DNA from: Xiphophorus maculatus
Taxonomy: Eukaryota; Chordata; Actinopteri; Cyprinodontiformes; Poeciliidae
Assembly (NCBI RefSeq): GCF_002775205.1
Contig: NC_036464.1
Span: 9,417,291 to 9,481,290 of the forward strand
Length of the DNA: 64,000 bases
Direction: 5' to 3'
Shown here: in pieces, positions 59,884 to 64,000 of the stretch
How positions within the stretch are numbered: the stretch's first letter is position 1
How the letters are laid out: each line of letters begins with the position of its first letter
Program-made: the position numbers and the translations under genes
The notes under the pieces: generated by a model
Told to the model about the DNA's origin: nothing
What the model saw: the letters and a program-made list of their open reading frames with translations, nothing else
The model's database searches: none

Positions 59884-62800
59884 CTAATACATTGCCAGGC
59901 ACATCCACTGCAAGAGGAAATAGAAAAAAAAACTAACTCAAAAATCTCTCAAATAGCAATCATGTAAAGACATTTTATTATGTCCCCCACCTGTTGTATG
60001 TTCAGCTCAATCTTCCCTGAGTCTCCTTTCTCCAGGGCCTTAAACATTTCTGTGGGAGAGGCGGACAAACATATACATTACTAATGTAAACACCACTATT
60101 CTCTCTGTCGGCTCAATTGCAAAAACATTGCTGTGAAATTTCTCTATTTGCTATGGTGTCACTCACTGAAGAGCATTTCCAGCTTAATGAGACAGCTCAC
60201 AAAGCTGTCAAAGTCGATTGCAAACTGAGCATCCGCATAGCGATTGACGATGGCCTGCAGCACAGCGCTGTTCACCTGGAAACCTGCAAAAAGAAAGATG
60301 AGCTGTGTGTTATCGCGTAGCTGATCTGTGTCACTCTTAAAGATAAAGGGTGTTAGTCCTCAAGCTGCTGGTCAGGTATGGTTATTGGAAGGTATCAGGC
60401 ACCAGCACCGTTTTATGTTGTGCCGTTTTAAACGTGCACCTTTTATTGTTGTGCCAAAGTTTACATGCATGAAACAAAATTTGAATGCTGGGCAGGAGCT
60501 GCTTAACTGGCTTTTCCAGTTCTGCTGTAACTGCCCTCACATGTCTCTTGCAAACACACACACACGCACGTCCGCAAACATCTGAGTCAGTAGTTTGCTA
60601 TTTGTTCCTGCAGTGCTTCGTCAGACACAACACAGAGTCAGAAAAAGAAGCACCACCATGCGTTTGCAAAGCTGTGTTGGAGAAGCAGGCTTGCAAGCAA
60701 TTTAATGAGAAGGCAAAACCATAAAAATAATCATTCAGCAGTTTATTTCAGCTGTTTTTTTTTCATCTCAAGCTTTTGCGGTGAACATTTGTTAACATGT
60801 CTGTTACCTGCTTTAGTAGCGGCGGCTCTCATTTCGAGGGAGCTCATCGTACCCGAGTTGTCTGTGTCGTGACTCTTGAAGATTTCCTACATTGACACAT
60901 TAACAGCTTGATCACATGGCCAGGTTTTTGGTTGACAGTTATTTGTAGGGCATTTAAAAACGCATTGGAAAGCCAGGATATGCAAATATCACAATAAATT
61001 ACAATTTACATTCTTTGGTTTTCAGACCAAATAAACAGTTTATTTATTTATTTAAAGACCTTCGTTTATTATGAACTTGACAGGAAACAGGTAGGAAATT
61101 GCCTGTGGTCTATCTGCTGTATCACTGAGCCTCAAAACACTAAGTCATTTATAATAACCTTTTTCTGAAACAAAAGCTCTACCATATGGATGATGATGTG
61201 TATGTAATGGCACCACCTTAAAGAAATATGCCATACATAAACAGGTAAGAGTGTAGATTATAACTAGTCACAAACATTTCTTTTCACAGTGGTGGTTAAC
61301 AGACTTAGCTCACAACAGTGAGCTTTTAAATGCTTGCGTAGAGTGCCTGTCTATTAGGAGTCCATTTTTCTTACTGGATAAATCATTATATAAGTTTTCA
61401 CTTCACTAACTCAAATGGAAACTTTGCTATTACTGCCACTGACTTGAGTGATGGTTGTGTTATGCACTGATGCCCATGTTCAGCAATTCAAACACAATAT
61501 TATCAACCTTTGGCAATGTTCTGATATCTTCATACTCACCCTTCTTCTTACACAATATTACATATTTCTCAGTTTCAAACATGGAAATTGATATCAGTGT
61601 TTTGAACAGCAAGCTTGAACCCCTGGTAAAGCTGTAAAAAGTGATTATTAATGCCTTATGAGAGGAGAAGACCACGTCATACCAGGTATTTCTGAAGTTT
61701 GTTCCAGAGAACATGGAATTCCTTTAGCCCCAACTTGGCATTTTCATCTTTCTGACAATGTTAAGACTTTAAAGGTTTGCCAATTCATGTTAACATCAGG
61801 AGTTTTACATTGTTACAGAATTACTGCTTTGAGTGCCATCTTTAATTGAGGATACATCCAGCAGACCGACTATGAGACGCGCCGTCTCGAGGCTGAATCC
61901 GTCTGTCTTGATGTCAAAGCCTGGAAAAGAAAGATACCAATGAAAAGAAAGACACCACAACTACAGTTCCCAAAACCCCAAAAGAAGCAATAATTGTCAC
62001 CGCTGTTATAGATGTGTAACAAACTTTAAAATGAGTTAATCTTTTATTGCAGCTGCATTACCACACATTGACAAATGTCAAAAAGCCAAATCTTAATCAG
62101 TACATTTATTCTATTTCTAGCCTCTGCATAAAGCTGCATGAAAACAAATATTTATATTTCCAGGAAACATCTCCAAAGGTCACTTTCAGAGAAGTGCAAC
62201 AAAGAGTAGGATCTTGTGGTTGCAAAGTTTTCATGCCAACCATTAGATGCTTTCTCTGTGCCATTGTTTGTGTCCTATCAGAAACATAAACATCTGCAGC
62301 TGCTTGAAAGGACTTTAGCTTGGACAATGATGTTTGTTCAGATGAGACAGAGTTTGTTGCAAGATTTTCTGCAACAAACTCTTTAGGCTCAGTGTGCAGT
62401 TATTTCACTGCAATGAAAAAATAATTTACTTTAAAGGTTTTACACACTTTTAGCAGGAATTCTGTAACACATGCGAGACACTTTATATTTAACTTCTCGG
62501 CATACTTACTGTTAGAGACAATGTTGTTCAGAATTTCAACTAACTCAAAGGCAGATACCTCCATGTCCTGTTCAACAACAAAGGGGCAAATTATGACCTA
62601 TTAGTTTTCCATAATGGAGTTTGAAAAAAATGATTGAAACCCTAATTTAAAGGGAACATGTGTGCTTCTGGACCTACAGTGCCAGCAATTTCCTTAAAGA
62701 TTTTCTTGAAGTGAGGATCAATGTCACTTTCAGACACCTGCTTCTATAAAAGAGTGATGAAAACAAATGAAAACACCAGCATTTTGAAAGCTGAGCAGAC

Positions 62801-63785
62801 GCTCTGTTGAAGATAAAAGAAGCTTCAAGTTTACCTCTTTGATTTTAGCATCAATCTTCTCCTCCAGCCGCCTGAAATATAAATCTAGAATTATTCCTGT
62901 AATTAATGAACTGGAAAAACAGCAACATATGCAAAAGTATCACAGATACCTGGTATTGGCCTCTTTCTCTGAGAATACCCTGAGAACAAATTTGCCATTC
63001 TTGTGAGGGTGAAAGGTTGAGGGAATGATGGCGTATTCTCCAGGGGGAAGTCTGAAGCGTTCGCACACTTCGCGGGTGTTGATGAAGGTGCTGCTCATCG
63101 CCACGGCTTTCTGACGCAGCAACACATCTGGGCCGAGGCGAACGTTGCCGCGGCCTTTGTACTTAGAAGAGAAAGTTTTGTTTTTCTTTTGTAGTTTTTT
63201 ATATACAAGTTTGAGCCTGAAATGAAGGAGAGAGAGTTGAAAAACTAATCAAACACAAACCTGATCTGGAACCTGCAAAGCAAAATGACAAATGTTTTAG
63301 AAAAAATACTTTGATAATGTTTAATATCTTTAAATTGGGTCAAATGACTTCATGAGACCTTGTAAATGGCGAAGCCGATGGTCTCCAGTTCGCAATTAAG
63401 CCTCCTCTTCTGCCGTCCATCCTTTTGCATCAACCCCACCAGGAAGGTGCATCCGTGCTTCCCATCCAGAGGGTGGTCATCCACATCCTCCAGACGCATG
63501 ACGAACTGAGGGTTGGAGCAGAACGTGGCTGGAACAGATCAAGGAGGAGAAATGTCTAATAAAGGGAAGTGACACAGAGCTTTGAGCTCTGAAATGCAGG
63601 AATCTTTCCAGGTTTCTGTTCAACCTTCATTGTTTCTGCAGCCGCCAGCGGTGGATCCCACCCTCCACATCCCTTCGAACTGGTAGTTGTTCCAGTGGCC
63701 AACCTCATCGCTTTCCAGCGTATCTGGGGTCAAGTTGCAGATCTCCAGCTTGGAGAAGTGCGTGATGAAGTCTGAGTAGGACATC
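59884..63785 (-). CDS. Classical calpain, C-terminal half (gene continues beyond right edge)
   Basis: Calcium-activated cysteine protease of the CAPN1/2/3/8/9 type. Minus-strand exons: 63785-63625, 63528-63359, 63272-63261 (12 nt, VPDQ), 63161-62950, 62871-62835, 62743-62678, 62567-62510, 61920-61856, 60886-60808, 60283-60167, 60049-59991, 59907-59884. Protease-core exons lie outside the window. Visible are the start of the C2-like domain III ([61 protein letters not shown]), then a penta-EF-hand domain, ending WMCLAMY. The final exon lengths 58, 65, 79, 117, 59 and 24 follow the calpain pattern, but the 69-nt exon expected between 65 and 79 (EF-2 loop) was not found; frame is kept without it. 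The EF-3 loop [12 protein letters not shown] is intact. AATAAA is at 59775-59780. The subtype cannot be fixed. Confidence 0.93.
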
Positions 63786-64000
63786 CTGAAATCAAGAGCA
63801 CCGTTGTTCTACAGATTGTTGCAAAGATATTCACTCCCCTTCAGCCGAATGCAGACAAAACTGCTGTGACTTGACTGATAAAATATTTAAGCACACAACT
63901 GTTATCTTGAAGGTTTAATTTGTAGAGTCTAAAAGCCCATATAGAAACGTATGTGAGGTGTCATCTATCACATGACATCCCACGAAAATGCAGTTCATAA
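63786..64000 (-). other. Calpain intron, upstream exons outside window
   Basis: No further exon is seen between the domain III exon and the window edge. Confidence 0.6.

Noticed and set aside
1-64000. Retrovirus-like or Polinton-like elements, CRISPR arrays, rRNA
   Set aside because: I looked for long terminal repeats, capsid or reverse-transcriptase motifs, spaced short repeats and rRNA signatures, and saw none.

Overview
The window is vertebrate nuclear DNA, almost certainly from a ray-finned teleost. The genes have many short exons with GT/AG introns. Proteins such as SNX5, MGME1 and RRBP1 align along their length with the human ones as I remember them. The spaces between genes are full of decayed Tc1-like transposons of types common in fish. 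I cannot name the species. The gene order matches human 20p (cystatins, SNX5/MGME1 head to head, RRBP1 next to a cofilin-family gene), so this is a conserved block with fish-specific additions.

Layout. From 1 to 11 kb there is a cluster of four type-2 cystatin genes: the last exon of one, then one on +, one on -, and a canonical one on + at 10.3-11.0 kb. Their flanks are duplicated, and a 486-bp genomic copy of two SNX5 exons sits among them (7674-8159). From 13.4 to 19 kb two tandem glycine N-acyltransferase-like genes share a five-exon plan. At 19.7-21.8 kb is MGME1 (-), which shares a 1.4-kb promoter interval with SNX5 (+, 23.1-28.7 kb). A gene-poor stretch with transposon remnants follows. 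RRBP1 (+) has its promoter near 34.0 kb, coding starts at 36334 and stops at 49304, with 26 coding exons. A four-exon cofilin/destrin-family gene (-) lies at 53.6-55.2 kb. The 3' part of a classical calpain gene (-) fills 59.9-63.8 kb and runs off the right edge. An orphan calpain-like exon lies just beyond its 3' end.

The genes do not form one pathway. They are secreted protease inhibitors (cystatins), acyl-CoA:amine conjugation enzymes (GLYAT-like), a mitochondrial DNA nuclease (MGME1), an endosomal coat subunit (SNX5), an ER membrane ribosome/microtubule-binding protein (RRBP1), an actin-severing protein (cofilin/destrin) and a calcium protease (calpain).

I found no operon, CRISPR array, rRNA, functional tRNA or retrovirus-like element, and no convincing new biological system. 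The best leads are the calpain that appears to lack its 69-nt EF-hand exon and the orphan exon beside it, the partly inverted cystatin cluster, the recent SNX5 exon duplication, the repeated exon pairs and missing decapeptide array in RRBP1, and several strong palindromes. All exon boundaries were read by eye from splice signals, reading frame and remembered family exon sizes; no alignment was run.
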